Below, in pieces: positions 8,341 through 18,539 of a stretch of 25,177 nt of DNA (the first letter of the stretch is position 1; each line of letters starts with the position of its first letter). The position numbers and the translations under genes were made by a program. The notes under the pieces were generated by a model, which saw only the letters and a program-made list of their open reading frames with translations, did no database searches and was not told where the DNA came from. Origin of the DNA: Trichomonas tenax. Its lineage: Eukaryota > Parabasalia > Trichomonadida > Trichomonadidae. The DNA is taken from the NCBI GenBank assembly GCA_023091735.1, contig JALKBU010000775.1, positions 1 through 25,177 on the forward strand, written 5' to 3'.

Positions 8341-10250
8341 CCAGTTATAAAAGTGCCACGAAACAATCCACGCACTCATTTATCCCTTTTTATCTCATCA
8401 CTACAGTAATACTTTGTATAATCGCTTTATGAGAGATATAGATTACTTGCTATACTGCATATTTGCTTATATCTATATGATGCAAAACGAAACAACAATA
8501 AAGACTAAATTGAGAACAATTAATGTTTAAGATATTTTGCTATAGAGTGCGAAAATAGATATGCATTGAATAGTAGAACATATATCTCGAATCACATCAA
8601 AAGACATTGATATTCAAAATGTATTTCAAATATTATTCCGCAAATCAAACCTTGAAAGGATATCATTATAATTCACATCAATAAAATAGCTATTTTGATA
8701 GTGATGCAAGCTTTGGATAGAATAACAATTTTGATTGATGATATCATTCCCTTAAATTTAAAATCACAAATTCTAATGAATGTAAATAGTTACATTACAT
8801 ATGGCTTTATCCATTTGCACCGTAAGAATCAGAGCAAACCCTTTAAATACCTTTGATACGAAGTGATTACTCTTTCAACGAAATATGAAATTTACAGGTT
8901 ATCAACGAAGTGGCTTCAAAGAAGATTAAGATGTGAAACACATACAAAAGCATATACTGGACATAGTTTAGTTCAAAAAATAAGAATTTGTCAACAGGAT
9001 TAGCGCGATATTTTTGATTTTCGTTGATAATAATAAATTCCTTTTATTTGGCGTTTCATCACATACAGAAGCATATTAATGTGAATTTTCCAGCGAAATG
9101 AAGATGTAAATCGAGTTGTTTGTTCATAAACATAAAATTATTAAACGAAATTTTTGTTCTATCAAAATGATGGCTTCAAAAAGATCTTTGCAGCAACTAT
9201 GCAATTACAAATTTTGTTTCTCCTCTGATAATTGCCGATGTTAACAAAAGTTATTACTTTCATCAAATCATCAATCACTACTCCTCACAGAGAAGCGCTT
9301 CACAAAGAAGATTTTCGCTCTGAAGTTGATCTCAATTTTTTTTATCAATCTTTTTGATTTTTTTACTTTCTTTACAGGTAACGACTTAGAGATAGTGATG
9401 ATTTCGTCCGTGGGATGTACAGTGGCGCGAAAACCCGTCTACTATTGTAAACTATAGAATATATTGCCGTTTAAAATTAATATTGGATTTAAGCATCTAA
9501 AGATAGCTTTCCTGCTGGAAATGTATGTGTTGGCATTGCGTTCCACAATACCAAAACAATCTGTGCAAGGTTAGGAATTGTTGTGATGCTTTATATTCAA
9601 CTTCAAAAAGAAAAATAAAAAAGTTATCAAATCCGTGCCATCGTTTTTTGAGATTATTCTTTTGCTACTCAATTGCAGCATATGTAACGATGCTATATAT
9701 TAATTTTTGTGCAAATTGAAAGAGTTTTATCAAATTTATATCGTCCTGTTTGCATAATTTGTGGATTTTGAATAATTTTTAATATGGTGTGATATAATTT
9801 TCATCGGAACAATTTCATTGAAAAGTTGTAAAAATAATTATCTATTTTAATCTGCCCCTGCGATTGCAAATTTACAATATCAATTCAATTATTTAGATGT
9901 CCATTGAAATAATTCAATATTCTTCTCAAAATTGTTTCAACACTGAAATTTTGAATTTGAATTGTGTTCAATTTTCAAAAGGTTAATGAATTGCTCATGG
10001 GCCATTATGCCTTCGGTAACAATATTCGTCAATGTAGTGTCATGAATTTTATTAAAATTTAACAAAGAGACAATGAACAAACCTTTCGCTGCCGTTATAA
10101 ATCCCTATTTCTGCAAAAATAACGAACAAACACACAAAATTACGAGTTTTTCAGTGAAATATGTCTTTTAATGAATGTGCTAACCAATAAAATAGCAATT
10201 TTAATTGAGTAGTTACTGAATTTTTCTATGAATTTGAACATTTATTATTT
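8341..10250. other. Long intergenic stretch
   Basis: About 1.9 kb with no supported gene. A frame around 9505-9615 reads SFPAGNVCVGIAFHNT and then KTICARLGIVVM, which looks protein-like but has no start and no recognised family. A GC-richer patch near 9408-9440 is unexplained. The last 11 nt before the cyclase gene contain ACATTT (10238-10243), a 5-of-6 match to the initiator. Confidence 0.4.
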
Positions 10251-13200
10251 ATGGAAAAAGTTCAAACACAGTCAACTTCTCATCAATCGGAGATTGCAGG
10301 ATCATCCGTTTCCAAGTATGAAGGACTGATTGATATTCCAACCTCTGATAGAATTATACAAAACTTAATTTCATTGTTCAACTACTTCGATGTCTATGCT
10401 CCTAAGATGGGACTACTCTATGACATAGTTACATACTTCAGATTCTTCCAATTGCTCGGTGGAGCTTTCATGGCCGGGAATCTGAAATCATTTCGGCCAG
10501 GAACGCTAACTTTTAAAGCAATGAGCATATTAACGGTTTTCTTCCATTTAGTACCACTAGAATACAGACGTAATAGAGGCTACATCATGTGTTCTGTGTT
10601 TAATTCGCTTTTGATTTTATTTGCAATTTATTTGATTATTACTGCCTTCCTTTACAAGTCCACATCGAAGGTGCCTAGAATATCAACAGTGATCTTGAGT
10701 ATCTTCATGGCACTAGGTCCTTATTTATTAGTTCCTTTATCTGCTCAATATTCGGCTCTGATTTTGGCAGGCAACATCTCCGGGAATGTGGTTATTGATT
10801 TCAAGAATGTTTTTTCCGTTTCTACATCACTGATTGTTATTTTCCTTTGGGGTTGGATTATTATCAAAGCTTATTCCAAATCCTTAGTTTTTAGGCCATG
10901 TTCATTTGCATCAATCGAAGGATCGCCACAAGTGAAGCTTCTTATCACGACAACTGTCGTTACTTACGCTTCATCAATGACATCTTGGCTCAATGAACAT
11001 CCTTCTGCGGCGATGATGGTTATTTCTGTCACATTGTACATTTACTGTGCCACAACTGTGTTCAACTGCGGTACTTTCATCAAAGTTCATCACCAAATCA
11101 TGGTTTTGTCTGGGTGCGTCCTTGGAATCATTTTTTCTGGCGCAAATATGTATCCAATCTTCCTAAACACTCCTTGGAACCCTACTTTCTTCGTTGGTTT
11201 TGCTGCTGTCGCTTTTATTGTCTTCGGATTCATTACATTATTCATAAAGAACAAAATTAAACGAGAACTGAGACTTCTCGATCAGATCGATGATACAGAG
11301 GACATAACGCTGTTCAAAAATGCAAACAAATTCAAACAAGTCCTTTCAACGGGTTTTAATTATTGTCATCCTTCAGTTATCTCTTTTAAGCTGTTTAAAT
11401 TGGCCTGCGAACAGTGGAGAGACTCTTTAGACGTTTGGTCGCTCTATGCCAAGTTTGTGGCCATTTATCCTGAACAAGGACTGTTATTGAGTTTTATCTC
11501 GCAAAATGTTCAAAAAATCAAGACAAAAGACACAACATCACAGAGTTTTATACTCAATAACACAAGTTATATCCTTAAAACCCGCGAGACACGCTTTACA
11601 ACAGAATTAAAATCCAAAATTTCGAAATTAAACAAAATATTCACTAAAACAAAGGCGAAACTGAGAAATATCTTCGATTTAATACTCCAAGGGAACATAA
11701 ATGAGATGAATTCTGCAATTATTCACACAAAAGATTCAATTAACGATTGTGAAGTTGAGATCGGACATTTGTTCATACAGTACCCCAACAATAGATATGT
11801 AGCTCGTCAATACGTCAATTTCCTGCTCGATATCAAAGGAGATCCAATTGCGGGAAAAATCGAATTAGATAACTTGAGTAAATTGCAGAGAGGCATCCAA
11901 ATCAAGGCAGATACTATCCACGACTTGGGAATGGAGGCGTTCCCTAATCTTCCACAGTTCATTTCTGTCTCAGAAAGCAAAAATGTCATCACTGAACAAG
12001 AATCATATTTAGCTGATGATCTCTCAATAGATGATACAGTTAACTATGAAGCACTCGGTTCTCTATCGAGGCAGATCGAGAGGCACAAAGTTCCAGCGAT
12101 TTCATTCATTTATTCAACAACGATTTTCACATTTTTGTTCTTGATTGTTGTTCCTTTGGCGGTAATTTGCGGATTCTTCAATTACTTCAAGGCCGAATTA
12201 GAGCGTCCTGTTGAGTTCATGGGAGGTATTGCCTACACAAGGAACATCGTTGCCATACTCACTGCCTACATTGGAAGATTCTTGTTCCAGGAACTCGATG
12301 ATCCATATGATCCATCACAAAAGATTATGAGTGGATTAGAACTTATTCCAAACTTCGATATGTCAGCGTTTGGTGGATTCAAAGACGTCAGAGACATCCT
12401 GAAATATATAGCTCAAAGTGTTGCTAATGCAAACTTGTTGATGAGCAAAGTGAGAGCTTATAAATCAGGAAACTCATTCATCGAAAGTGTTCGTGATATG
12501 TTGTTCTCCAATGTCATTAATTACACTTATTATCTCGATAACAAAACACCAATGACTCGTGAAACATCTGTTTCTGAAATCTCATATATGGTTTCAACAC
12601 ATGTTGGAAAACTCTGCGATATCAAAGAGATCACTTATGATGTTGTTAAAGGACCTATTTCATTGACAGCGAGACACAACAACATCAAATCAATGCTGAT
12701 GATGACAAATTCATTATCAACGATGATAGAATACTTGAAGCACATCAACAACGAGTATCAGATGTATTTCTTGATAATTATGATCGCAATGATCTCCATC
12801 ATTGTCATTATTTATCCAACACTTTATTTTGTCCAATGCAAGAAGTTGAGAGACAACAGGAAAGAAATATTTATCACGTTAACGACTTTACCAAAGGCAG
12901 TTTTGTCGGTCATTTCTGCGAAGTTCAACAAGATCAAGGAAGGAACAGATAAGACATTGACACAAACAAGTGAACTCGAAATCAACAGACAAGAAGAAAG
13001 CATCATTAAATTGTTCTTATCTATATCTGATGGATCATCGAAAGCATCAATTGAACTCTCAAATGTCATCTGTATGTTGATGTTAGTAGGCATTGGATGT
13101 GCCAGCATCTATTTAACAATCAACAGTTATATGACATCATCAAACAACTTAGTTTACAACAGCCATTACATCAACTATTTGTTTGGCGCTGCTTCTTTCT

Positions 13201-14894
13201 TGTTCAGTATCTTTGCGAGCACATTCAAGATTTCTCTTTCTCAGTATCATCCTGTTTTCAACGATTCTATTGTTAACCTAACAGAAGAGATCACAAACGT
13301 TAAAGAGAGAGTTCCAATGCTTGTTCAGTATTTCCAGAAGATCAGACTTGGCGGACCAGACAGGAGAGATGTTCCATTCCCAGAAATGAAGTTATTAATC
13401 AAATATTCTTCTGATGCAATAACTTGTTTCAACATTTCTGAACCACCAACTTCTCTTTTAACAAGCATCCACTGTTTTTCTGCTCCTCAACAGATTTATG
13501 TTGTTTCAACATACATGAACAGATATTTAGGATTGATGACAATGGAGAATCCTATTTATCCAGATCCACATGAAGCCACACTAAGAAGAGTTTGGCAGGC
13601 GGGACCGATTGAACTTCATGCTTCATTCTTCAATAGAGCAGGAAACGAAATTGTTCCAATTATCGTTAACGATATTAACAAAGAAGGAAGAATGCAGATG
13701 ATTTATGCAATCGTTTTCATTGTTTTGGCATTTATTATTTCAATCATAATATTGGCTGTCGCAAAGAATGAGAATGATTTGCTTAAATTCACACTCAAAC
13801 TCTTCTTGAGATGTCCTCCAACAGTCATCTTAAACAATGCAAGAATAATGGATTTGCTTTCAGGAAATTACAATTATTCACGTGAAGATGAGCAAACAGA
13901 TAAACACGTTTGGTTCTCGCACGAAGTTGTTAACAAACTTAATGATGTCATCATTGTTTGCCAAGAAGAAACAGGAAAGATTTTAACTGTTAACTCAGCA
14001 TTTGAAGAAATATTCGAAATCAAGCAAGAACAGGCACAAACAATGTTTATTAAAGAATTTTTCAACGACTCAATATTCATTGATGCTAAAAAGGAGAAAC
14101 TCGAAAAACTCTTCAACCAACCAACAGAGTTAACATTCGTCAACTCAAACGGTGAGAAAACATACTTCGAATTCACATCTTCATGTGTCAGCGGAAAGAG
14201 AATCTTTTCTGGAAGCAATCAGACACATAATGTTTTGCATGAAAAACTCATAGCCGATGAAAAGAAGAAGAGCGATTCGATGCTTGCTTCGATTCTTCCT
14301 CCAATGCTTGTTGCTCGTGTTCAGGCAGGAGACAAGAATATTTCATTCTCAGTCCAATCAGCAACAATTCTATTCCTTGATGTTGTTGAATTCACCCCAT
14401 GGTGTGGTTCACATGACGCTCAATATGTCATGAAAATGTTGAACATTATGTTTAAAGAATTTGACGCAATTACAAACGCACACAAGACAATGACAAAGAT
14501 AAAATGCATTGGTGACTGTTATATGGCCGCCGGTGGTATATTTGATGAAGTCAATCAACCAGCAGTTCATACAAAAGAAGTCGTGGACTTCGGCTGCTTA
14601 GTCATCAAGAAGTTAGTTGAAATCAATGAAAAGGAAAATGAAAACTTAAGAATTCGCGTTGGTGTCAACACTGGTGGACCAATCGTTGCCGGCGTAATTG
14701 GAACAGAAAAACCAACATTCGAGATTTTAGGTCCAGCAATCAATATTGCTCATGAAATGGAACATCATGGTGTTCCAATGCGTGTTCATATCTCTCGTCC
14801 AGTCTATGAATTGATTTATGGTCAGCAGTTCGAGATCACAGAACGCGGAGAGATTGATGTCAAAGGTGGAAAGATGTTTACATATTTGATATAA
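10251..14894 (+). CDS. Large multi-pass membrane adenylyl/guanylyl cyclase with PAS domain
   Basis: A 1547-residue protein of the expanded trichomonad nucleotidyl cyclase family. About eight membrane helices lie in 55-335 and a cytosolic region in about 336-612. There are single helices at about 616-640 and 840-862, two at about 938-960 and 972-992, and the last at 1150-1172. A PAS-like domain follows (about 1228-1320; DVIIVCQEETGKILTVNSAF), then a class III cyclase domain (about 1365-1547). Both metal-binding aspartates are present: D1377 (LFLDVVEFT) and D1422 (KCIGDCYMAAGG). K1418 precedes CIGD, as in the adenine-selecting Lys of adenylyl cyclases. At the second base-selecting site Asp is replaced by E1491 (FEILG). 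N1498 of the transition-state pair is kept, but the Arg position is E1502 (INIAHEMEHHG). It probably makes cAMP at the plasma membrane, if active. The frame is intact. Confidence 0.92.
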   Translation: MEKVQTQSTSHQSEIAGSSVSKYEGLIDIPTSDRIIQNLISLFNYFDVYAPKMGLLYDIVTYFRFFQLLGGAFMAGNLKSFRPGTLTFKAMSILTVFFHLVPLEYRRNRGYIMCSVFNSLLILFAIYLIITAFLYKSTSKVPRISTVILSIFMALGPYLLVPLSAQYSALILAGNISGNVVIDFKNVFSVSTSLIVIFLWGWIIIKAYSKSLVFRPCSFASIEGSPQVKLLITTTVVTYASSMTSWLNEHPSAAMMVISVTLYIYCATTVFNCGTFIKVHHQIMVLSGCVLGIIFSGANMYPIFLNTPWNPTFFVGFAAVAFIVFGFITLFIKNKIKRELRLLDQIDDTEDITLFKNANKFKQVLSTGFNYCHPSVISFKLFKLACEQWRDSLDVWSLYAKFVAIYPEQGLLLSFISQNVQKIKTKDTTSQSFILNNTSYILKTRETRFTTELKSKISKLNKIFTKTKAKLRNIFDLILQGNINEMNSAIIHTKDSINDCEVEIGHLFIQYPNNRYVARQYVNFLLDIKGDPIAGKIELDNLSKLQRGIQIKADTIHDLGMEAFPNLPQFISVSESKNVITEQESYLADDLSIDDTVNYEALGSLSRQIERHKVPAISFIYSTTIFTFLFLIVVPLAVICGFFNYFKAELERPVEFMGGIAYTRNIVAILTAYIGRFLFQELDDPYDPSQKIMSGLELIPNFDMSAFGGFKDVRDILKYIAQSVANANLLMSKVRAYKSGNSFIESVRDMLFSNVINYTYYLDNKTPMTRETSVSEISYMVSTHVGKLCDIKEITYDVVKGPISLTARHNNIKSMLMMTNSLSTMIEYLKHINNEYQMYFLIIMIAMISIIVIIYPTLYFVQCKKLRDNRKEIFITLTTLPKAVLSVISAKFNKIKEGTDKTLTQTSELEINRQEESIIKLFLSISDGSSKASIELSNVICMLMLVGIGCASIYLTINSYMTSSNNLVYNSHYINYLFGAASFLFSIFASTFKISLSQYHPVFNDSIVNLTEEITNVKERVPMLVQYFQKIRLGGPDRRDVPFPEMKLLIKYSSDAITCFNISEPPTSLLTSIHCFSAPQQIYVVSTYMNRYLGLMTMENPIYPDPHEATLRRVWQAGPIELHASFFNRAGNEIVPIIVNDINKEGRMQMIYAIVFIVLAFIISIIILAVAKNENDLLKFTLKLFLRCPPTVILNNARIMDLLSGNYNYSREDEQTDKHVWFSHEVVNKLNDVIIVCQEETGKILTVNSAFEEIFEIKQEQAQTMFIKEFFNDSIFIDAKKEKLEKLFNQPTELTFVNSNGEKTYFEFTSSCVSGKRIFSGSNQTHNVLHEKLIADEKKKSDSMLASILPPMLVARVQAGDKNISFSVQSATILFLDVVEFTPWCGSHDAQYVMKMLNIMFKEFDAITNAHKTMTKIKCIGDCYMAAGGIFDEVNQPAVHTKEVVDFGCLVIKKLVEINEKENENLRIRVGVNTGGPIVAGVIGTEKPTFEILGPAINIAHEMEHHGVPMRVHISRPVYELIYGQQFEITERGEIDVKGGKMFTYLI

Positions 14895-15621
14895 ATTTTA
14901 TTGTTTCTAAAAATACCATTTTTTAAGGCTTCACTAACACCATTCAATTTTTAACCTTATTGGAGGAAAGTTGGTAGTTCGAGACCCATTTATTAGCATA
15001 GCAATTATAAATAAAAACGTTTGAAGTGTAGTTTTGGATATAGTAATGATCCATCTATAAAATGTATCGTCTCATTTTTCATGTCTTTGAACTTTTTTGT
15101 AACTTCCGAAAAACACACTAGAAGTGCGTTCTGGATGAATTTCTAACCTTAATTTTAAATCTAAGTACACGATGCTATTCAAGAGATTCTGAAACAGTAC
15201 ATTTACGGTAAAAAATTGTCATATATATGCATGAAATATAGATCCTGGTTTCTAAACTAGATGTCGAGATATGAAGATCGAAAAAATAAATCCTTCCCCA
15301 TCCACTGACACAAAAGAGACTTTTTAGCTATGTTACCATTTGCAATTGACTGAAAATGGTAATACAGCCAAAATATACCATAGAATGTCAGTTTTAGTCA
15401 AATATTCCGAAAAGGAATTTTCAAAATGTGCTCTAAAGTTGATTTTTGTGTGATAAATAGTATTTACATGCATAGTATATCCCGTGTTTGCAATTATATA
15501 GCTTATTTTTTTAATCTGACATTAACTTGAAAGTATCTCCATTGAATACTTCATACATTGCAACATCGACTTTAAAAGATGCAATATTTAATATAATATG
15601 TAAAAACAAAAATAAAACTAA
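14895..15621. other. Intergenic stretch downstream of the cyclase
   Basis: No gene is recognised. A 9-bp inverted repeat TTACCATTT/AAATGGTAA with a 12-nt loop lies at 15333-15362. The rest is AT-rich sequence without visible repeats. Confidence 0.4.
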
Positions 15622-15885
15622 TTATTGTTTTGAGTTTGCAATATCAAAGATCAAAAGGTGACAAACTCCTCCAATAACATAAAACCAGGGGTCGAAGAAG
15701 ATGAAAACGGCCGACAGGATTGAGAAGGAGGATGTCACTGTCACCCATGTCGTAACAGCGAAGTGATCGGAAACAAAAGATTTGTGAGGACGACTGATCT
15801 CGACTTCAGGAATGTGTTTAACAGGAAAAGTGCAAGGAATAAACGATCTTAAAGAATTTGGAGATGATAAAACTGGAGAGTTCAT
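15622..15885 (-). CDS. Small hypothetical membrane protein
   Basis: An 87-residue frame with a polar N-terminus (1-40) and a hydrophobic C-terminal half. One segment (about 42-64, FAVTTWVTVTSSFSILSAVF) is followed by FDP and a second (about 66-80, FYVIGGVCHLLIF). This suggests a hairpin of two membrane helices. The balanced composition, rich in Pro, Ser and Val within very AT-rich DNA, suggests a real gene. The upstream TCATAT, 20 nt before the ATG, matches the initiator at 5 of 6 positions. No family was recognised; it does not resemble DPM2, DAD1, OST4 or TMEM258 by eye. Confidence 0.6.
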   Translation of the reverse strand: MNSPVLSSPNSLRSFIPCTFPVKHIPEVEISRPHKSFVSDHFAVTTWVTVTSSFSILSAVFIFFDPWFYVIGGVCHLLIFDIANSKQ

Positions 15886-16319
15886 GCTTGATATATTAAA
15901 TATATGACCAAAATTGGTAGTTATCGTTTACAATAATGAATTAATGTATTATATAATAGAAATCCACCATTTTATAAAAAATAAGGCTTTTCATATTTGC
16001 CGAATCTAAATTTAAAAGAATTTCGAAAACAAGAGTTTGTGCTCAATTACGAAATCCAGAGAATACCCTGAATATTTTTCACAGACCCTTTATAATTTTC
16101 CGTTATCATCCCGTTCCCTAAGTTTGATAATTTCTGATTTACTTGATACCAGTTAACTATTTCTTTTTTAATTTTTTTGTGATGTTTATCTCAAAAAGAT
16201 TGAGATATCCCATTGAATATTTTAACATAATCATATCGTCTTCTTTTAAATTATTATAGATTTATGGGAGCTGGTTATTAAATATTAAACAAAAATATTT
16301 TAAGAGAAAAGTTTTTAAA
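15886..16319. other. Divergent promoter region
   Basis: This spacer separates the divergent small membrane protein and GP63-like genes, so both promoters should lie here. No perfect TCA-Y-T-W initiator was seen just upstream of the GP63-like ATG at 16320. Confidence 0.4.
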
Positions 16320-18476
16320 ATGATTTTTGTATTTTTCTTTTTCTTATCCTTAGAGCTTTCCAAATGCGCAACTGACAAAATAGGACGCAATTGGAAGCCT
16401 GAGGCTGTCCCCAATCTTCGCAGCAAGTCTCGAAAATTGCACGAAACAGCAAATCGCAAACCCATTCGAACATTATTCGATTATTCACTGTTACAGCCCT
16501 CCACCAATGATCCACTACGCTGTGATAAAGTCGGACAAGTAGTTACATGGGGTGATAACAATGAATATACTGTCACATGTCAAAAAGAACATATTTTAAA
16601 TTCAGCCGGAATAAGTGTTATAACATCTACAATGAACAACGTCAAAACATATTTAGAACGTTTCATCTCTATAGACCCGTTAGAACAAGATATAAATGCA
16701 AAAAATTTAACAAATTATATGGTGATACAGCCTGCAACATATAAAAACGTGGACTTGGTCTTCCACGTCGTTGCTCGTCCGTTCAACGATAGGTATTATT
16801 CGCTTTGTTTAGTCTCGCAATATTTAATGGACACAGCGAGGCCATTTGAAAACATTATTGTCATAAATCCTGCACTGCTGCCTTCGTCCGCGCAGAATGA
16901 GACAATGAGGGAAAGCAGCTATTTCTTTGCTTGTTTACACGAAATAACTCACGGATTGGGCTTTAACTATTTCTTCTATGAAAGGTTCCACCCGAAGGAC
17001 ACAAATATCCCCTTTTCAGTCACTACGTGCAAACTTACAATATATACCATTAATAGAACTTTTTTGGTAACCCCTCACGCCCATAAATACGCGATAAGGC
17101 ACTATGGAACTGACAAATTCGTTGGCGATGATGGAAAAATTTGTCCCTCTGGCATTGAATTAGAAAATGCCGGTGATGAAATGCAGGCAATGTCACATCT
17201 TGAAGCACGCGTTTTCTATTCTGACTATATGCTCGCCATATTGATACAGACAGAAATTGAACCTTTCCATCGATTCACTGATGCTACTCTTGCAGTTTTG
17301 TTGGACACTGGAAATTATGACATTGACTATCATTCTATAAGGCCTATCGTTTGGGGTAATAAAGACGCTTTCCCACCGGATTCACATGAATTAGACAATT
17401 TCTCGCTTGGACCGCCTCAACTGTCGTTCCCTTCGCAGTATCTGGTTGTAAATCCGCTCCTTCCGGTCGATAAGTGCAATTTTGACTACAAATCACACGG
17501 ATATAACGTAAAATCATCAATTGCACCTGATTGTTCACAAGTAACGAATGATTACTGCAGCGCAAAGCAATTCTACAATCCGTTGAATTCGCCCAAGTAT
17601 AATGATGATAAGTTCTTTGATTATTTCTTATATAAATTCCCACACACTTGTTTTGATGGTTATGCAACAATCCCTGGAAATCTTGGATGTATGAAATACC
17701 GGCTCACTGATACTAACGTTATGTTTGAATTACCGAAAGATATAAGATATCCAATTAAAAATTTGACGTGTGATGAATCTTCATCGCAGGAATGGGTCAA
17801 TTATACATATATTAATGAAAAAGGCGTCAAAGTCTATTCAAGATATCAATGTCCGCCATTCGAAAGATTCAAGAGAACAATTCGCTTGTTTAATTCATAT
17901 TTCTCTTCAGATCCATTCGATTTGGACACTCCACAGCAATATAAAGTTATCTCTGATCGGTTTGTTTCAACGCCAGAGTCTCCACACGAAACACTGCCGA
18001 CAATGTATGTTCCAATAGATAATCCAATAGATAATCCAACTGGTCACAAAGATTATGATTTTCTAGGAACAGGACTTCCTAAAGGCACAGTTATTGGTGT
18101 AGGAGTAACAGCAATTGTTGTTGTTGTCTGTTTTACGCTCTGCTTCCTTGGAAAGAGATTATTCAAGCAAAGCGTTGAAGCAATGTCCGACAAAGATGCT
18201 GATGAAAGATCTCCGAAGGAAAGCAAACACCATAAGAAGAGGAGACTGAAAAAGTCAGAAAGGAACGGTAAACTCCTTAAATCTGATGATGGTGGTAAAG
18301 AAACTGAAGAAGAGAAAGGAATGGAGCTTAAATCTGATGACATAAAGTCTGATGAACCAGATGTGAAATCTGATGTTATCAAAACGAGGACTTCGAGCGA
18401 TAACAAGTATAAGTCGAGTACATCGGGACAGAAGAAGATGAAGAAAGTCAAAAGAGTCAAGAAAAAGAAAAATTAA
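16320..18476 (+). CDS. GP63-like (leishmanolysin, M8) membrane metallopeptidase
   Basis: A 718-residue surface protease of the leishmanolysin family. It opens with a hydrophobic signal peptide (MIFVFFFFLSLELSKCA). The zinc motif HEITHGLGF has H207, catalytic E208 and H211. The third ligand is probably H293 in SHLEARVFYSDYM, 81 residues after H211, a longer spacing than in Leishmania GP63. The segment TGNYDIDYHSIRPIVWG matches the Met-turn region of GP63 up to the conserved WG, but it contains no Met. Many Cys fit the extracellular disulfide pattern. A membrane helix at about 593-615 (VIGVGVTAIVVVVCFTLCF) anchors it, followed by a Lys/Asp/Ser-rich cytosolic tail of about 100 residues with repeated KSDD/KSDE. 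In trichomonads such proteins are linked to surface proteolysis and host-cell interaction; the role here is inferred. Confidence 0.9.
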   Translation: MIFVFFFFLSLELSKCATDKIGRNWKPEAVPNLRSKSRKLHETANRKPIRTLFDYSLLQPSTNDPLRCDKVGQVVTWGDNNEYTVTCQKEHILNSAGISVITSTMNNVKTYLERFISIDPLEQDINAKNLTNYMVIQPATYKNVDLVFHVVARPFNDRYYSLCLVSQYLMDTARPFENIIVINPALLPSSAQNETMRESSYFFACLHEITHGLGFNYFFYERFHPKDTNIPFSVTTCKLTIYTINRTFLVTPHAHKYAIRHYGTDKFVGDDGKICPSGIELENAGDEMQAMSHLEARVFYSDYMLAILIQTEIEPFHRFTDATLAVLLDTGNYDIDYHSIRPIVWGNKDAFPPDSHELDNFSLGPPQLSFPSQYLVVNPLLPVDKCNFDYKSHGYNVKSSIAPDCSQVTNDYCSAKQFYNPLNSPKYNDDKFFDYFLYKFPHTCFDGYATIPGNLGCMKYRLTDTNVMFELPKDIRYPIKNLTCDESSSQEWVNYTYINEKGVKVYSRYQCPPFERFKRTIRLFNSYFSSDPFDLDTPQQYKVISDRFVSTPESPHETLPTMYVPIDNPIDNPTGHKDYDFLGTGLPKGTVIGVGVTAIVVVVCFTLCFLGKRLFKQSVEAMSDKDADERSPKESKHHKKRRLKKSERNGKLLKSDDGGKETEEEKGMELKSDDIKSDEPDVKSDVIKTRTSSDNKYKSSTSGQKKMKKVKRVKKKKN

Positions 18477-18522
18477 TTATTATATCTTGGTCTAATAGGC
18501 CGAATCATTATACCTTAGTAAT

Positions 18523-18539
18523 ATATTGATATAGATTTA
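18523..18539. repeat. 17-bp direct repeat, left flank of the inverted-repeat element
   Basis: ATATTGATATAGATTTA is identical to 18921-18937 and abuts the left terminal inverted repeat. It probably marks a target-site duplication, although 17 bp is unusually long. Confidence 0.8.

Noticed and set aside
8319..8375. Upstream in-frame ATG extending MetAP2 by 19 residues
   Set aside because: The extension is not MetAP2-like, and a perfect initiator lies between this ATG and the one at 8318, so the upstream ATG would not be in the mRNA.
9525..9719. 64-codon frame as a gene
   Set aside because: Cys-rich, no domain, no initiator, in AT-rich intergenic DNA; another frame over the same bases looks equally protein-like.
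14926..14950. ACTAACAC string resembling the trichomonad intron 3' motif
   Set aside because: It lacks the following ACAG, lies after a complete gene and has no matching 5' splice motif nearby.
14960..14990. AGTTCGAGACCC resembling a tRNA B box
   Set aside because: The flanking bases do not form a T-stem, and no acceptor or anticodon arm can be built around it.
17344..18460. Antisense frames over the GP63-like gene
   Set aside because: Shadows of a long intact coding frame; the Ser-rich one merely mirrors the Lys/Asp/Ser-rich tail.
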